Positions 55,006 to 63,902 of a DNA stretch of 64,000 bases are shown in pieces. Below the pieces are notes generated by a model that saw only the letters and a list, made by a program, of their open reading frames with translations, was not told the DNA's origin and ran no database searches. Each line of letters opens with the position of its first letter. Position 1 is the stretch's first letter. The stretch comes from CAKAHY01 sp963522175 (GTDB lineage: Bacteria; Bacillota; Clostridia; Lachnospirales; Lachnospiraceae), in the NCBI GenBank assembly GCA_963522175.1, contig CAUQXC010000002.1, positions 317,715 to 381,714 on the forward strand. The letters are read 5' to 3'. The translations under genes were made by a program, and so were the position numbers.

Positions 55006-55551
55006 CTAAGGCTTATACCCTTCTACATATACATCTCTACTATACTCTCTTGTAGAAACATTAACACTGCTTCCAAGTATACTTCTTCCTAAAAAAGTAA
55101 CCGGTACAAAATCAAGTGACATTTTCAACGTGACAGTTTGACAAGAATAGTTACTGTTTCTTTCATCAAACTGCTTATCAAAAGGGTTATTAGCCTTATC
55201 ACTTGTATACACATAATACGTATAATCTTCTTTTTTACTGTTTGCTACAGTAAGCTTGTCGAAACTGATTCTTCCGACGTCCAACTTCGTGCCGTAACTT
55301 TTGTTTATGGAATCAATAATAGCATCTCTTACACCGGTACCGGATGTTGCCATATCTGTCGTTTTAAGATTTGACAATGCCTCCGTAGCCGCACTGTTAA
55401 GATTTATCTTTGCAAGAATCAATCTTGCATAGTCAAACGGAAGAGACAAAAATATGATAACCAAGGGCAAAATTATGGCAAATTCAGTCATTGACTGACC
55501 ACATTCAGATAAAATTTTTTTCTTAAAATCACGCAATAAAATCACCTTCAT
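55006..55551 (-). CDS. TadE-like pseudopilin
   Basis: 181 residues. CGQSMTEFAIILPLVIIFL carries the cleavage site (G|QSMTEF) and membrane segment. C-terminal part SLDFVPVTFLGRSILGSS parallels the same region of the second TadE (YDIKPITFLGNVFFGG), so the two are probably paralogues. The start is open: the ATG at 55551 lies against a GGGG run, while a TTG at 55536 is 6 bases from AAGGTGA and overlaps the upstream stop (TTGCGTGA). Confidence 0.87.
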   Translation of the reverse strand: MKVILLRDFKKKILSECGQSMTEFAIILPLVIIFLSLPFDYARLILAKINLNSAATEALSNLKTTDMATSGTGVRDAIIDSINKSYGTKLDVGRISFDKLTVANSKKEDYTYYVYTSDKANNPFDKQFDERNSNYSCQTVTLKMSLDFVPVTFLGRSILGSSVNVSTREYSRDVYVEGYKP

Positions 55552-57340
55552 CCCCTATAGCTTCATTAATCTTACTAACAAGTTCCTTGGCTTTTAAGTA
55601 GGCTTCATCGGCTCCCAGAGCCTTCTCAACACTATCTTCTTTCTCACTTGTGTTTACAGGGAAGATCCTCGCTTTATTGGTCTCCTTTTTCATGTTTTCA
55701 AGTTCAAGCTCAAGGCTTCTGTTTTCAGAAATAAGCTTTTCATAATTCAGCGTCATATCATTTAACGCGTCAATAAGTTCAACATTATTGAGTTTAATAT
55801 TGGTCATTTCAGACGATACATCTTTTAATGCATCCCTGTCTTTCGCAGCCTGCTCAATCAAAGCCTGATAATTAACAGATTGCTTACTCATTTGCTCCAT
55901 AATACCCTTCACAGTTTCTTTAAGAGACTTAATATTAACCTTTGCCTGTTCGTAATTCTGTCTTATAAGTTTATTCTCCATATCATTGTTCTGATATTGA
56001 GTAATTATGAATTCTTTTTTCTTGATTTCAGCCTCAAGTTGCCTTATCTTTTTGTCGGTGGAAGAATAGCTTGCATACAGGTTGCTTATCTTTTCCTCCA
56101 TCTCGGCACTTTCAGCAACTTTCTTTTGCAGGGCTTCCTGCATCTGTGACAAGGTCTTCTCTTTGTCCAGTATTATCTTCTCCAAGCTTTCAATTTCCGC
56201 CTTGCTTGCCGAATCATCTATAGTGGATACAATTTCCACCCTATTATCACTTTCCTTAAGTTTATCTTCGAGACTGCTAATTCTTCTCTCATAAGCATCT
56301 ATATCCGACTTTAGCTTATTGATTTCAATATCTTTTTGTTCAAGAGCATTTTCATAGTCATCATTATCCCTTTGTCTAAGTTTATAATCATTAACCATTT
56401 GTCTCAACTCCTTTATTTTTTCAGCTAAAGCCATTTGATTTTCGCTATGTCCCGAATCCTTTAATGAATTTTCATAAAGGGTGCGGAATCTCTCTTTTTC
56501 CTCAAAAAGCTCTTCAGAATCTTTTTGTACATCTTCATATAGCTTTTCAAGTTTTTCTTTTTCCTCTAAAATTTCTTCATTTTTCTTTTCTGCATCTTCA
56601 TATAGACACTTGAGTTGCTCCTTAGCCTTCAAAAGTTCTTCAGAAGCTTTTTGAATACCTTCGTAAAGTTCCCTAAACTTCTCTTTCTCCTCAAAAAGTT
56701 CTCTACTGTCTCTTTGCGCATCTTCATAAAGACTTTTGAGTTTGTTTCTTTCTTCCAAAAGAGCCTCGGAATCTTTTCGAGCATTCTCATAAAGTTCTTT
56801 ATAATTCTCATTTTCCTTTGTGAGCTCTTCAATCCTGGCACTCAAATGCAAAACCTCTTTACGTGAATTTTGCAGCTTTTTATCTGCCAAAGCAAAGTTT
56901 TTCTCTTTTTCCTCAAGATCCTTGCTAAAGCGAGTCGCATCATCCTGTCTGCTTTCATACTCATTTATAATAGATCTTAAGTGCTCGATCTCTTCAAGTG
57001 CTTCTTCGAAATTCTTTTCACTTTCGTGATTTTGGACTGCAGAAGACCGTGCCCCGGCAAGCTCATTCTCCATACTTTGAAGCTGAGCCCTAAGAACATC
57101 GCACTCTCTCATCACATTATTCTTTTCTTTGGAAATATCCCTTATCTGCTGTTCCAACTGCATCTTAATTGTATTAAGATACTCTGTAGTATATTGAACA
57201 TATGTATCAACACTTTTCTTGGTATATCCCCCCAGCATCATAGGCTTTAATTCACCAAACATATTACCACCGGCAACATCAAGATTATCGGCTTCGGTGT
57301 TAATATTAAGCCTATTGTTAAAAAGTTCTCCTGCGTCCAT
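55529..57340 (-). CDS. DivIVA-like long coiled-coil protein of the Tad locus
   Basis: 603 residues, no signal peptide or membrane helix, so cytoplasmic. Residues 36-70 (LGGYTKKSVDTYVQYTTEY) match the N-terminal membrane-curvature motif of DivIVA/GpsB. Nearly all the rest is coiled coil rich in Glu, Lys and Leu, with five 21-residue repeats at 184-288. The C-terminus (~570-603) has EDSVEKALGADEAYLKAKEL. By analogy with polar DivIVA it may place the Tad machine at a cell pole or septum (inference). ATG with AAGGAGTGAGG. Confidence 0.8.
   Translation of the reverse strand: MDAGELFNNRLNINTEADNLDVAGGNMFGELKPMMLGGYTKKSVDTYVQYTTEYLNTIKMQLEQQIRDISKEKNNVMRECDVLRAQLQSMENELAGARSSAVQNHESEKNFEEALEEIEHLRSIINEYESRQDDATRFSKDLEEKEKNFALADKKLQNSRKEVLHLSARIEELTKENENYKELYENARKDSEALLEERNKLKSLYEDAQRDSRELFEEKEKFRELYEGIQKASEELLKAKEQLKCLYEDAEKKNEEILEEKEKLEKLYEDVQKDSEELFEEKERFRTLYENSLKDSGHSENQMALAEKIKELRQMVNDYKLRQRDNDDYENALEQKDIEINKLKSDIDAYERRISSLEDKLKESDNRVEIVSTIDDSASKAEIESLEKIILDKEKTLSQMQEALQKKVAESAEMEEKISNLYASYSSTDKKIRQLEAEIKKKEFIITQYQNNDMENKLIRQNYEQAKVNIKSLKETVKGIMEQMSKQSVNYQALIEQAAKDRDALKDVSSEMTNIKLNNVELIDALNDMTLNYEKLISENRSLELELENMKKETNKARIFPVNTSEKEDSVEKALGADEAYLKAKELVSKINEAIGDEGDFIA
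56477..56791 (-). repeat. Five tandem 63-bp repeats in the coiled-coil gene
   Basis: They encode YEDxxxxSxELxEEKExxxxL units of 21 residues (three heptads) at residues 184-204, 205-225, 226-246, 247-267 and 268-288, plus a partial sixth. The copies differ at several positions, so this is not a fresh expansion. Confidence 0.85.
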
Positions 57341-57360
57341 AAATCCTCACTCCTTATCTA

Positions 57361-57687
57361 TTATCGAAAATATAACAAATCACCTTTATTAATATTGTTT
57401 GACATACCTTCTGACAACTCAAGTACTTTTTTAGTTTTCGAAACAATCTTTCCTACTTTCCAAGGTCTTATGGTTTCCTTATCAAGAACAATATTATTAT
57501 TATCAAGGTAGACTACATCAATCGTAAACTTCATGCAAAAAGTATGTATGCTCGAGCAGGGGCTTAAAAGTAAGCCCTCATCTTTTGCTAAAGTCTTCCT
57601 TCCCATGAGACCGAAAAATCTTTTCAAAAAATTATCAGCCTGCTCCACCTTAATTTTAATATTTTTCTCTTCATATATCAATAGCAT
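57361..57687 (-). CDS. DUF192 family protein
   Basis: 108 residues. FFGLMGRKTL, the DUF192 core HTFCMKFTIDVVYLD and PWKVGKI...VLELSEG are family signatures. DUF192 is a small beta-fold family of unknown role, usually secreted in other bacteria; no signal peptide is visible here. ATG at 57687 preferred; a GTG at 57705 is in frame without a better site. Cotranscribed with tadC and the coiled-coil gene. Confidence 0.8.
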   Translation of the reverse strand: MLLIYEEKNIKIKVEQADNFLKRFFGLMGRKTLAKDEGLLLSPCSSIHTFCMKFTIDVVYLDNNNIVLDKETIRPWKVGKIVSKTKKVLELSEGMSNNINKGDLLYFR

Positions 57688-57719
57688 TTTTCTTATTTTC
57701 ACCAATTCTAAAGTTTTTT

Positions 57720-58646
57720 TTAACTTAATGTCTTCATCAAATTCAGTATTGCAGGTGCAAGTATTATGATAAGAACATTAGGAAATATAAAAGCTACGAG
57801 CGGAAGAAGCATTGTTACCGGGAGCTTCTGTGCCTTCTCTTCTATATTTTGTCTGTGTATTTCTCTTATAGTTTCCGACTGAACTTGTAAGATATTATTA
57901 ATATTTGCACCCATAATCTCCGATTGAACTACAGCGGTAACAAATGTTTGTATTTCTCTGTTATTACATCGCTCCGCTAAAGCCTCCAAAGCCTCTTTTC
58001 TACTTACTCCGAGACTCATTTCCTTTCTCGTAATATCAAACTCGTCAATCAATGCGCCTTTACTTTTTTCAACCACATAAGCTATAGCCTGGTCAAAGCC
58101 CAAACCAGCAGCAACACTGACACTCAAAAGGTCAATAACTTCAGGCAGTTGGTGATAAATCTCATCCTTTCTTACATCTAATTTTCTGATCAAAGAAAAC
58201 CTATTGATTGTGTAGCCTGCATAAATTCCTACAAAAATCGAAAGAATTCTGAAGCCCGAAGGCAAACCCAACGCAATTCCCAATGCAATAAAAATAAATG
58301 CGAATAATAATATTCTGAATATCGACAGTGCACTGTAACGTGTAGGTGTCATATTTATTCCGGCTCTACGAAGCTGCCTTTCCATGTTTTTAAGTGCAGT
58401 AGTATTTCTCGGTACAATAGTCTCAATAACCTCAAGCACCGCATTCAGGAAACCTTCCGCAAGTTGCTTGGTAAAATTCACATCCTTAAAATCATCATCT
58501 TTAAGTTCATCAAGTCTTTCGACATCACTTAATCTCTGTAAAGTTGTAAGTTTCGGCATAAATATTATGTTAAATATACCACCGAATATAATATATGACA
58601 TAATACCTAAAGAGACGGCTCCTACAAAAACAAGAATTCCACCCAT
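57720..58646 (-). CDS. tadC: Tad inner-membrane platform protein TadC
   Basis: 308 residues. T2SSF-family fold: hydrophobic segments at the N-terminus, centre and C-terminus and the motif SVSVAAGLGFDQAIAYV. Forms the assembly platform with TadB. GGAGG start. Confidence 0.9.
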   Translation of the reverse strand: MGGILVFVGAVSLGIMSYIIFGGIFNIIFMPKLTTLQRLSDVERLDELKDDDFKDVNFTKQLAEGFLNAVLEVIETIVPRNTTALKNMERQLRRAGINMTPTRYSALSIFRILLFAFIFIALGIALGLPSGFRILSIFVGIYAGYTINRFSLIRKLDVRKDEIYHQLPEVIDLLSVSVAAGLGFDQAIAYVVEKSKGALIDEFDITRKEMSLGVSRKEALEALAERCNNREIQTFVTAVVQSEIMGANINNILQVQSETIREIHRQNIEEKAQKLPVTMLLPLVAFIFPNVLIIILAPAILNLMKTLS

Positions 58647-58665
58647 GCTTCCACCTCCTTATCAT

Positions 58666-59613
58666 TTATAGTTTAAGATTTACCATCTTTCGTATTATGA
58701 GCGAACCTATAGTCTGCAATACCCCGCACACAGCTAAAGTTATACGTCCTTTGAAGGTATTATATATAGGTGCCATATAAATAGGATTAAAAAATGTAAA
58801 TGCCACCAAAAGCAGTACAGGCACCGCTCCTACAATGAGTCCGGACATTCTTCCTTGAGCTGTAAGTGTTTTTACAAATCTCTTAATCTTCTGTCTTTCC
58901 CTTATTGTTTTTGCGAGAGTATCCAAAATATCCGAAAGATTTCCTCCGACCTGCTGCTGAACGACTACTGCCGTAGTTAAGAGCCTCAAATCGTCATTTT
59001 GCATTCTTTCCGCCACTCCAAGCATAGCTTCTTCTATATCTATTCCCAGCTGAACCTCTCTGGATATAATCGAGAATTCAGTCTTTATAGGATCCGCAAG
59101 AGACTCCGAAACGCTTCCCAAAGCCTGTGCAAAGGAAAAACCGGATCTCAAAGCATTTGCAATTATCATAAGTGCATCACCAAGCTGAACTTGAAAAAGA
59201 TTTCTTCTCTGTCCAACTCTAAGATTGATATACATAGGCGGCATAAATACAGCAACTAAAATCACAATGACTGTTCTTATAATATCTACAGTAAATGTAA
59301 AAGTTATGATTCCCAAAGTAAAAATAGAAAGAAACCAAATCAAAATGAATTCCTCCGGTCTGACATTTACACCGGAAAGTAAAATATTATTACGGAAAGA
59401 ATCGGAAATCCTAATTAAATTAAAAAGATTCTCACTATTTATCAAGCTTTTTTTCTTTTTGTTTTTCTTGGTTGTATTTCCCATACCTGTAATGTAGTCT
59501 AAGCGTTTCTGCTTCGCCAATGAAGTTATAAAGATATTTTCAATTACATATGGCAAACCTATAAAGGCAAGAACTGCAATTATTGCACTTATTACTAAAA
59601 CAATAAAATTCAT
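58666..59613 (-). CDS. tadB: Tad inner-membrane platform protein TadB
   Basis: 315 residues. T2SSF domain with ANALRSGFSFAQALGSV and VVVQQQVGGNLSDILDTLA. Two N-terminal helices and two C-terminal ones. 1 base after tadA, 19 bases before tadC. Confidence 0.92.
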   Translation of the reverse strand: MNFIVLVISAIIAVLAFIGLPYVIENIFITSLAKQKRLDYITGMGNTTKKNKKKKSLINSENLFNLIRISDSFRNNILLSGVNVRPEEFILIWFLSIFTLGIITFTFTVDIIRTVIVILVAVFMPPMYINLRVGQRRNLFQVQLGDALMIIANALRSGFSFAQALGSVSESLADPIKTEFSIISREVQLGIDIEEAMLGVAERMQNDDLRLLTTAVVVQQQVGGNLSDILDTLAKTIRERQKIKRFVKTLTAQGRMSGLIVGAVPVLLLVAFTFFNPIYMAPIYNTFKGRITLAVCGVLQTIGSLIIRKMVNLKL

Positions 59614-59614
59614 A

Positions 59615-61003
59615 CTAACTCCTTAACTTTTGCTGGAACCACTCATCCTTACATATAGCACCGTTATCTCTGATTTTTTCAGCAACCCTCGGATGTATAC
59701 CGGTAGAAACAAACTGTCCTGCAACTCTACCCATAGCGTCTATGCCGTCTTGCTGATATACGAAGATATCCTGAAGAGTTATAGTATCACCTTCCATTCC
59801 GACAACTTCAGTTATATTCGTAACTTTTCTGCTACCGTCTCTAAATCTGCTTTGCTGAACAATCAAATCAACTGCCGAAGAAATCTGTTCTCTGATAGCC
59901 TTAACAGGCAAGTCCATCCCTGCCATCATAACCATTGTCTCCACACGGGAAATAACGTCTCTCGGCGTATTGGCGTGGGTGGTAGTTAAAGAACCGTCAT
60001 GTCCTGTATTCATCGCTTGGAGCATGTCCAAAGCCTCTCCCGAACGAACCTCGCCGACAACTATTCTGTCCGGTCTCATACGCAAAGAGTTTTTAACAAG
60101 ATCTCTTATTGTAATAAGTCCTTTGCCCTCAACATTCGCAGGTCTTGACTCCAAAGTAACAACATGATCCTGCTCAAGTCTAAGCTCCGCTGCGTCCTCT
60201 ATAGTGACTATTCTTTCTGTAGCCGGTATGTACGAAGAAAGTACATTCAACAATGTTGTTTTACCTGATCCTGTACCTCCCGCAACTATTATATTACATC
60301 TTCCCTTAACCGCCGCTTCCAAAAAGTTTGCCATCTGTATAGATATACTTCCAAAGCCTATAAGATCACTCACCTTCATAGAGAACTTCGAAAACTTACG
60401 TATTGTTATCGAAGGACCTTTAAGAGCTATAGGAGGTATTATAGCATTAACTCTGGAACCGTCTAAAAGTCTTGCGTCAACCATAGGGTTTGCTTCATCA
60501 CAACGTCTTCCTATAGTTGAAACTATTCTGTTAATAACCTGTAAAATATGTGCATCATCCCTGAATTTTGTATCTGTGAGCTCCAATTTACCGAATCGTT
60601 CAATATAAATCCTGTCGGATGCATTTACCATAACCTCGGATATAGTGGAGTCTCTCAACAAGGGCTCAAGAGGTCCAAGACCGATAACATCATCCAATAT
60701 TTCCTGTGCAAGCTTTGCTTCTTCAGCTCTTGTAAGCCTCTGTTCCTGTCTTCCCAAAGATTGTTTTATGAATTCCAATATTTCGGAACTCATAGCAGCA
60801 TCCGCATCCTGCCCCGGTAAGAGTTTTTTATTATATTCGTTAACTATTTCTCTGTGGACAGTCTCACGAATAGTCTCATACTTCTTATCCAATCTAAGAC
60901 CTACACCGGTATAAAACTCATCATTTCCGTTTGCTACCTCAGTAGCAGTACTTTCGGAAATGCCACCTACTTTTTGCTTTTCCAATCTAGAAGTCCAACT
61001 CAT
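59615..61003 (-). CDS. tadA: Tad pilus motor ATPase TadA (CpaF)
   Basis: 462 residues. Type II/IV secretion ATPase: Walker A VAGGTGSGKTTLLNVL, Asp box ERIVTIEDAAEL, Walker B MRPDRIVVGEVR and His box LTTTHANTPRD. Drives pilus extension and retraction in Tad systems. Start 6 bases after tadZ. Confidence 0.96.
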   Translation of the reverse strand: MSWTSRLEKQKVGGISESTATEVANGNDEFYTGVGLRLDKKYETIRETVHREIVNEYNKKLLPGQDADAAMSSEILEFIKQSLGRQEQRLTRAEEAKLAQEILDDVIGLGPLEPLLRDSTISEVMVNASDRIYIERFGKLELTDTKFRDDAHILQVINRIVSTIGRRCDEANPMVDARLLDGSRVNAIIPPIALKGPSITIRKFSKFSMKVSDLIGFGSISIQMANFLEAAVKGRCNIIVAGGTGSGKTTLLNVLSSYIPATERIVTIEDAAELRLEQDHVVTLESRPANVEGKGLITIRDLVKNSLRMRPDRIVVGEVRSGEALDMLQAMNTGHDGSLTTTHANTPRDVISRVETMVMMAGMDLPVKAIREQISSAVDLIVQQSRFRDGSRKVTNITEVVGMEGDTITLQDIFVYQQDGIDAMGRVAGQFVSTGIHPRVAEKIRDNGAICKDEWFQQKLRS

Positions 61004-61009
61004 TTTACT

Positions 61010-62221
61010 TTACGCTCTCCCCTTAAAGAAATTCCTAAGACCGCCTTTTGAACTCTTAGTTTCAGACAAGTCCATATCTCTTCTGTTACCTACTCTTCTG
61101 TCAAGTTCATCAGCCATCTTCGCAATAGACCTTGCCATTTTGCTGCTCGGATTTGTAAGTAAAACAGGTCTTCCCTGATTTACCGCTCCCATCGCCAGCT
61201 TTCTGTCATCCGGAACGGCTGCCCAAACAGGTACGGATAGAGTCTTCGATATCTCTCCTATTCGGCTGGAACCCTCTCCGTACTTTCCGACCACAACTCT
61301 GATTTTTTCCTCATCCGTCAAAGCTCTTACTATCGAAAGGGTTTTCTTTGTATTTGTTAATGCGGGAACATCACTGCCGGAAACCAATATAATATTTGAT
61401 GAAATATCCAAGCAACCTGCTACAATATCATTAAACTCTCCGCTAAGATCTACAATCACGTAATCAAAGTAAACTCTCAAAGTTGATATTATTCTTTCAG
61501 CCTGTTCAGCACTTATAGCACCCGCATCCTCCGGATTGAACGGTGCCGCCAAATAATGTACTCCCGAAATATGCACTCCCAAAAATTGTCTTAATGTATC
61601 AATATTAGGGTTTGCCTGCTCTTGTAACAGCTCGATTATAGTATCTTTACTTTTAATAACATCAAAGTGAGATGAAACGTCTCCGAATTGTGTATCATAA
61701 TCCACTACAGCAACCTTATTTCTGTTGTTTTGTGCAAGTCTTATTGCCAAATTTACAGCCAAGGTTGTTTTTCCCAAGCCGCTTTTAGGACCGAAAACAC
61801 TGATAACTCTCGATTTGCTCGTTCTTGCACCTGTATTCTCAAGACTCACTATACGATTTGCTTCGTTTGTGTATATACCTTTAATTTCAGTAAGCAACTC
61901 TCCTGCACTTATTTTTGTATTAAAAACATAGTGTATGCCTGCCTGCATAAGTCTTTGTAAAGTCTCGCTGTCATCAGAGTCCGTAATTACAATAGGTACA
62001 CAACGCGGTCTCAACAGATAAATCTGGTTACATGTTCTAAGCGCCATAGCCGAGGTGTCCGTCAATACGATCATATCAGGTGCAAACTGATTAATTCCAT
62101 CCAAAACCTCACTATCACTATATGTACTTGCTACAACATTAATTTCTTCATCTCGTCCAAGATACTGCTTTAATTGATTGCAACTATTTTGGCTACCGAA
62201 TAACATTATTTTGATCTTCAA
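61010..62221 (-). CDS. tadZ: Tad polar-localisation ATPase TadZ (CpaE)
   Basis: 403 residues. Atypical receiver domain (1-120): the phosphoacceptor Asp position is Thr in PDMIVLTDTS, as is common in TadZ. Then a MinD/ParA-like ATPase with GPKSGLGKTTLAVNLA (deviant Walker A) and VAVVDYDTQFGD. Sets pilus position. TTG start with GAGAGGGG. Confidence 0.9.
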   Translation of the reverse strand: MKIKIMLFGSQNSCNQLKQYLGRDEEINVVASTYSDSEVLDGINQFAPDMIVLTDTSAMALRTCNQIYLLRPRCVPIVITDSDDSETLQRLMQAGIHYVFNTKISAGELLTEIKGIYTNEANRIVSLENTGARTSKSRVISVFGPKSGLGKTTLAVNLAIRLAQNNRNKVAVVDYDTQFGDVSSHFDVIKSKDTIIELLQEQANPNIDTLRQFLGVHISGVHYLAAPFNPEDAGAISAEQAERIISTLRVYFDYVIVDLSGEFNDIVAGCLDISSNIILVSGSDVPALTNTKKTLSIVRALTDEEKIRVVVGKYGEGSSRIGEISKTLSVPVWAAVPDDRKLAMGAVNQGRPVLLTNPSSKMARSIAKMADELDRRVGNRRDMDLSETKSSKGGLRNFFKGRA

Positions 62222-62244
62222 TTTCTTAAACCCCTCTCATATCC

Positions 62245-63189
62245 TTATCTTATAACTGCCCCCTGATTGGAACCTGAAGTTGTTGTCTGACCCGCATTAG
62301 GCTGTTGTCCCTGCTGCTGTTGCTGTTGTCCTCCGGCACCTTCTCCGCCTTCAAGAGGAGCCTGCTCAAGCGTCGTTCCCGCCTTGATCGCCTCGTCACG
62401 CAAAGTATCCAATTGCTCATCGTCTCCGTTTGCTCTGAGAGTCAAATACATAGTATGGCGTCCCGTACTTGTCAGAGCAATCATCCTTGCCTGCTCCGGA
62501 GATACCTCCAAGGTGACTGCAACATAATCAATACTATTGTTATCCACTGAATAATAAGTAAGTTTGTCAAGCGCTAAAACTTTTATATTTTGCATATTTG
62601 TATTGGCAAATTCCAACCCCATAGAATTGTTGAAAACTGTTGAGTTTCTCGGTTCCCCCGGCCCCAGTATTCTGTCCAATATCAAGCCTCCTGAGACTAA
62701 ACCGGTCACATCTGTCGACGCAACATCTTCCTGCTCAAATTTTTGTACTAAAATTATATCAACATGATCTCCGACTCTTAAATTGCTCGCCAAACTTTTC
62801 TCGCTGCTGACAGCAATAGATATAGCTCTTTTCCCCTTTGCTATTTTATTTCCCAATCCGTAGGAACTGTCTTTATCAACAGTTCTTCTTGCACTTATTC
62901 TCTCATCTTTATAAATCTCCGCAATAGCTATTCTTCCTACAACATCCTCGGTTTTTTCAAAGTAATCCGTATCTCCTTCTGAAATCAATATTTCCCTTGT
63001 CTCAATCATATCACCGGAAATCACTGTATTAGGAGCAATATCATTTTTAGCAATGACAAGAATTTTCTTCTGACCGCTCGCACTCGGACCGGAACTTACA
63101 GAAGTGCCTACTCTCGAACTCAAGAAAAAATATGCAAACATAAATACCAATGCGGCACCGACAAAAGCCATAATACGAATATTCTTCAC
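62245..63189 (-). CDS. cpaB: Flp pilus assembly protein CpaB (RcpC)
   Basis: 314 residues. N-terminal membrane helix, a SAF domain (IAKNDIAPNTVISGDMI) and the RcpC/CpaB region (ANLRVGDHVDIILVQ-like, ASNLRVGDHVDIILV). In Gram-negative bacteria it works with the outer-membrane secretin; none exists here, so its role is as wall-side channel or modifier. Gln/Gly-rich tail. GTG start with AAAAGGAG. Confidence 0.92.
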   Translation of the reverse strand: MKNIRIMAFVGAALVFMFAYFFLSSRVGTSVSSGPSASGQKKILVIAKNDIAPNTVISGDMIETREILISEGDTDYFEKTEDVVGRIAIAEIYKDERISARRTVDKDSSYGLGNKIAKGKRAISIAVSSEKSLASNLRVGDHVDIILVQKFEQEDVASTDVTGLVSGGLILDRILGPGEPRNSTVFNNSMGLEFANTNMQNIKVLALDKLTYYSVDNNSIDYVAVTLEVSPEQARMIALTSTGRHTMYLTLRANGDDEQLDTLRDEAIKAGTTLEQAPLEGGEGAGGQQQQQQGQQPNAGQTTTSGSNQGAVIR

Positions 63190-63436
63190 AAATAAATCTC
63201 CTTTTTATACCAAAACTACTTTAATACTAATCTTACTGCATAAAGCCCTCTTATAAAGTAAAATTAATATTAAAGTTCCTTAATTAATATGCGAAGGTAT
63301 AAAACAAAGTTCTATACCTACGCACATTCCTTATGTAAAACTGCATCTAAAACAAACAATATACTACAAACTAACTTTTTGTAACTTTAAAACCTTGTTT
63401 ATTTTTCACGACTTTCGTCGTACAACTTAACTCCTA
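63190..63436 (-). other. flp-cpaB intergenic region with a 7+3-bp hairpin
   Basis: 247 bases, AT-rich. GCGAAGGTATA (63291-63301) and TATACCTACGC (63313-63323) pair with one A-A mismatch (T-T on the transcript) around an 11-base loop. No T tract follows. A GAAA-tetraloop hairpin at 63408-63421 lies next to the flp stop. I see no clear promoter, so cpaB may be read through from the flp genes. Confidence 0.6.
63408..63421 (-). other. GAAA-tetraloop hairpin after the first flp gene
   Basis: Minus strand ACGAC-GAAA-GTCGT, 16 bases after the stop. Confidence 0.6.
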
Positions 63437-63592
63437 TTAGAAGTTAATGTTGTTGAACATATCTCTGATCTTTCCGCCGAGTGCTGTAATAGCCGCAACG
63501 CAAACTACCGCTATAAGAGCGATGATAAGAGCGTACTCTACCAATCCCTGTCCACTTTCTTCGTTAACCATTAATTCTGCAAATCTGTTCAT
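63437..63592 (-). CDS. flp: Flp-type major prepilin, copy nearest cpaB
   Basis: 51 residues. Leader MNRFAELMVNEESG, then the prepilin-peptidase site G14|QGLVEY (G|xxxxEY) and a hydrophobic helix ALIIALIAVVCVAAITALGG; mature part 37 residues. Too short for most gene callers. Encodes the same protein as copy 2 with only synonymous differences. Strong GGAGG upstream. Confidence 0.93.
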   Translation of the reverse strand: MNRFAELMVNEESGQGLVEYALIIALIAVVCVAAITALGGKIRDMFNNINF

Positions 63593-63653
63593 TATAAACT
63601 CCTCCTCAAAACATTTTTTCTTTTTGTCTTAGATATAGATCTTACTACATCGG

Positions 63654-63667
63654 TCGGCTTTCGCCGA
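63654..63667 (-). other. GAAA-tetraloop hairpin after the second flp gene
   Basis: Minus strand TCGGC-GAAA-GCCGA, 17 bases after the stop. Two base pairs differ from the first hairpin, both compensated. Confidence 0.6.
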
Positions 63668-63683
63668 ATCACTCAAACCTCTA

Positions 63684-63839
63684 TTAGAAGTTAATGTTGT
63701 TGAACATATCTCTAATCTTTCCGCCAAGTGCTGTAATAGCCGCAACGCAAACCACTGCTATAAGAGCGATGATAAGAGCGTACTCTACCAATCCCTGTCC
63801 ACTTTCTTCATTAACCATTAATTCTGCAAATCTGTTCAT
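63684..63839 (-). CDS. flp: Flp-type major prepilin, second copy
   Basis: 51 residues, identical in protein to the copy at 63437-63592. The frame extends upstream to 63893, but AAGGAGGAG lies before the ATG at 63839 and the copies agree from there. Confidence 0.93.
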   Translation of the reverse strand: MNRFAELMVNEESGQGLVEYALIIALIAVVCVAAITALGGKIRDMFNNINF

Positions 63840-63872
63840 TATAAACTCCTCCTTAAATAATAATTTCTTATT

Positions 63873-63882
63873 GGCTTTCGCC
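63873..63882 (-). other. Shorter GAAA-tetraloop hairpin after the third flp gene
   Basis: Minus strand GGC-GAAA-GCC; outer pairs are interrupted by a C-A mismatch. 20 bases after the stop. Confidence 0.4.
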
Positions 63883-63902
63883 GAATCACTCAAACCCTTA
63901 AA

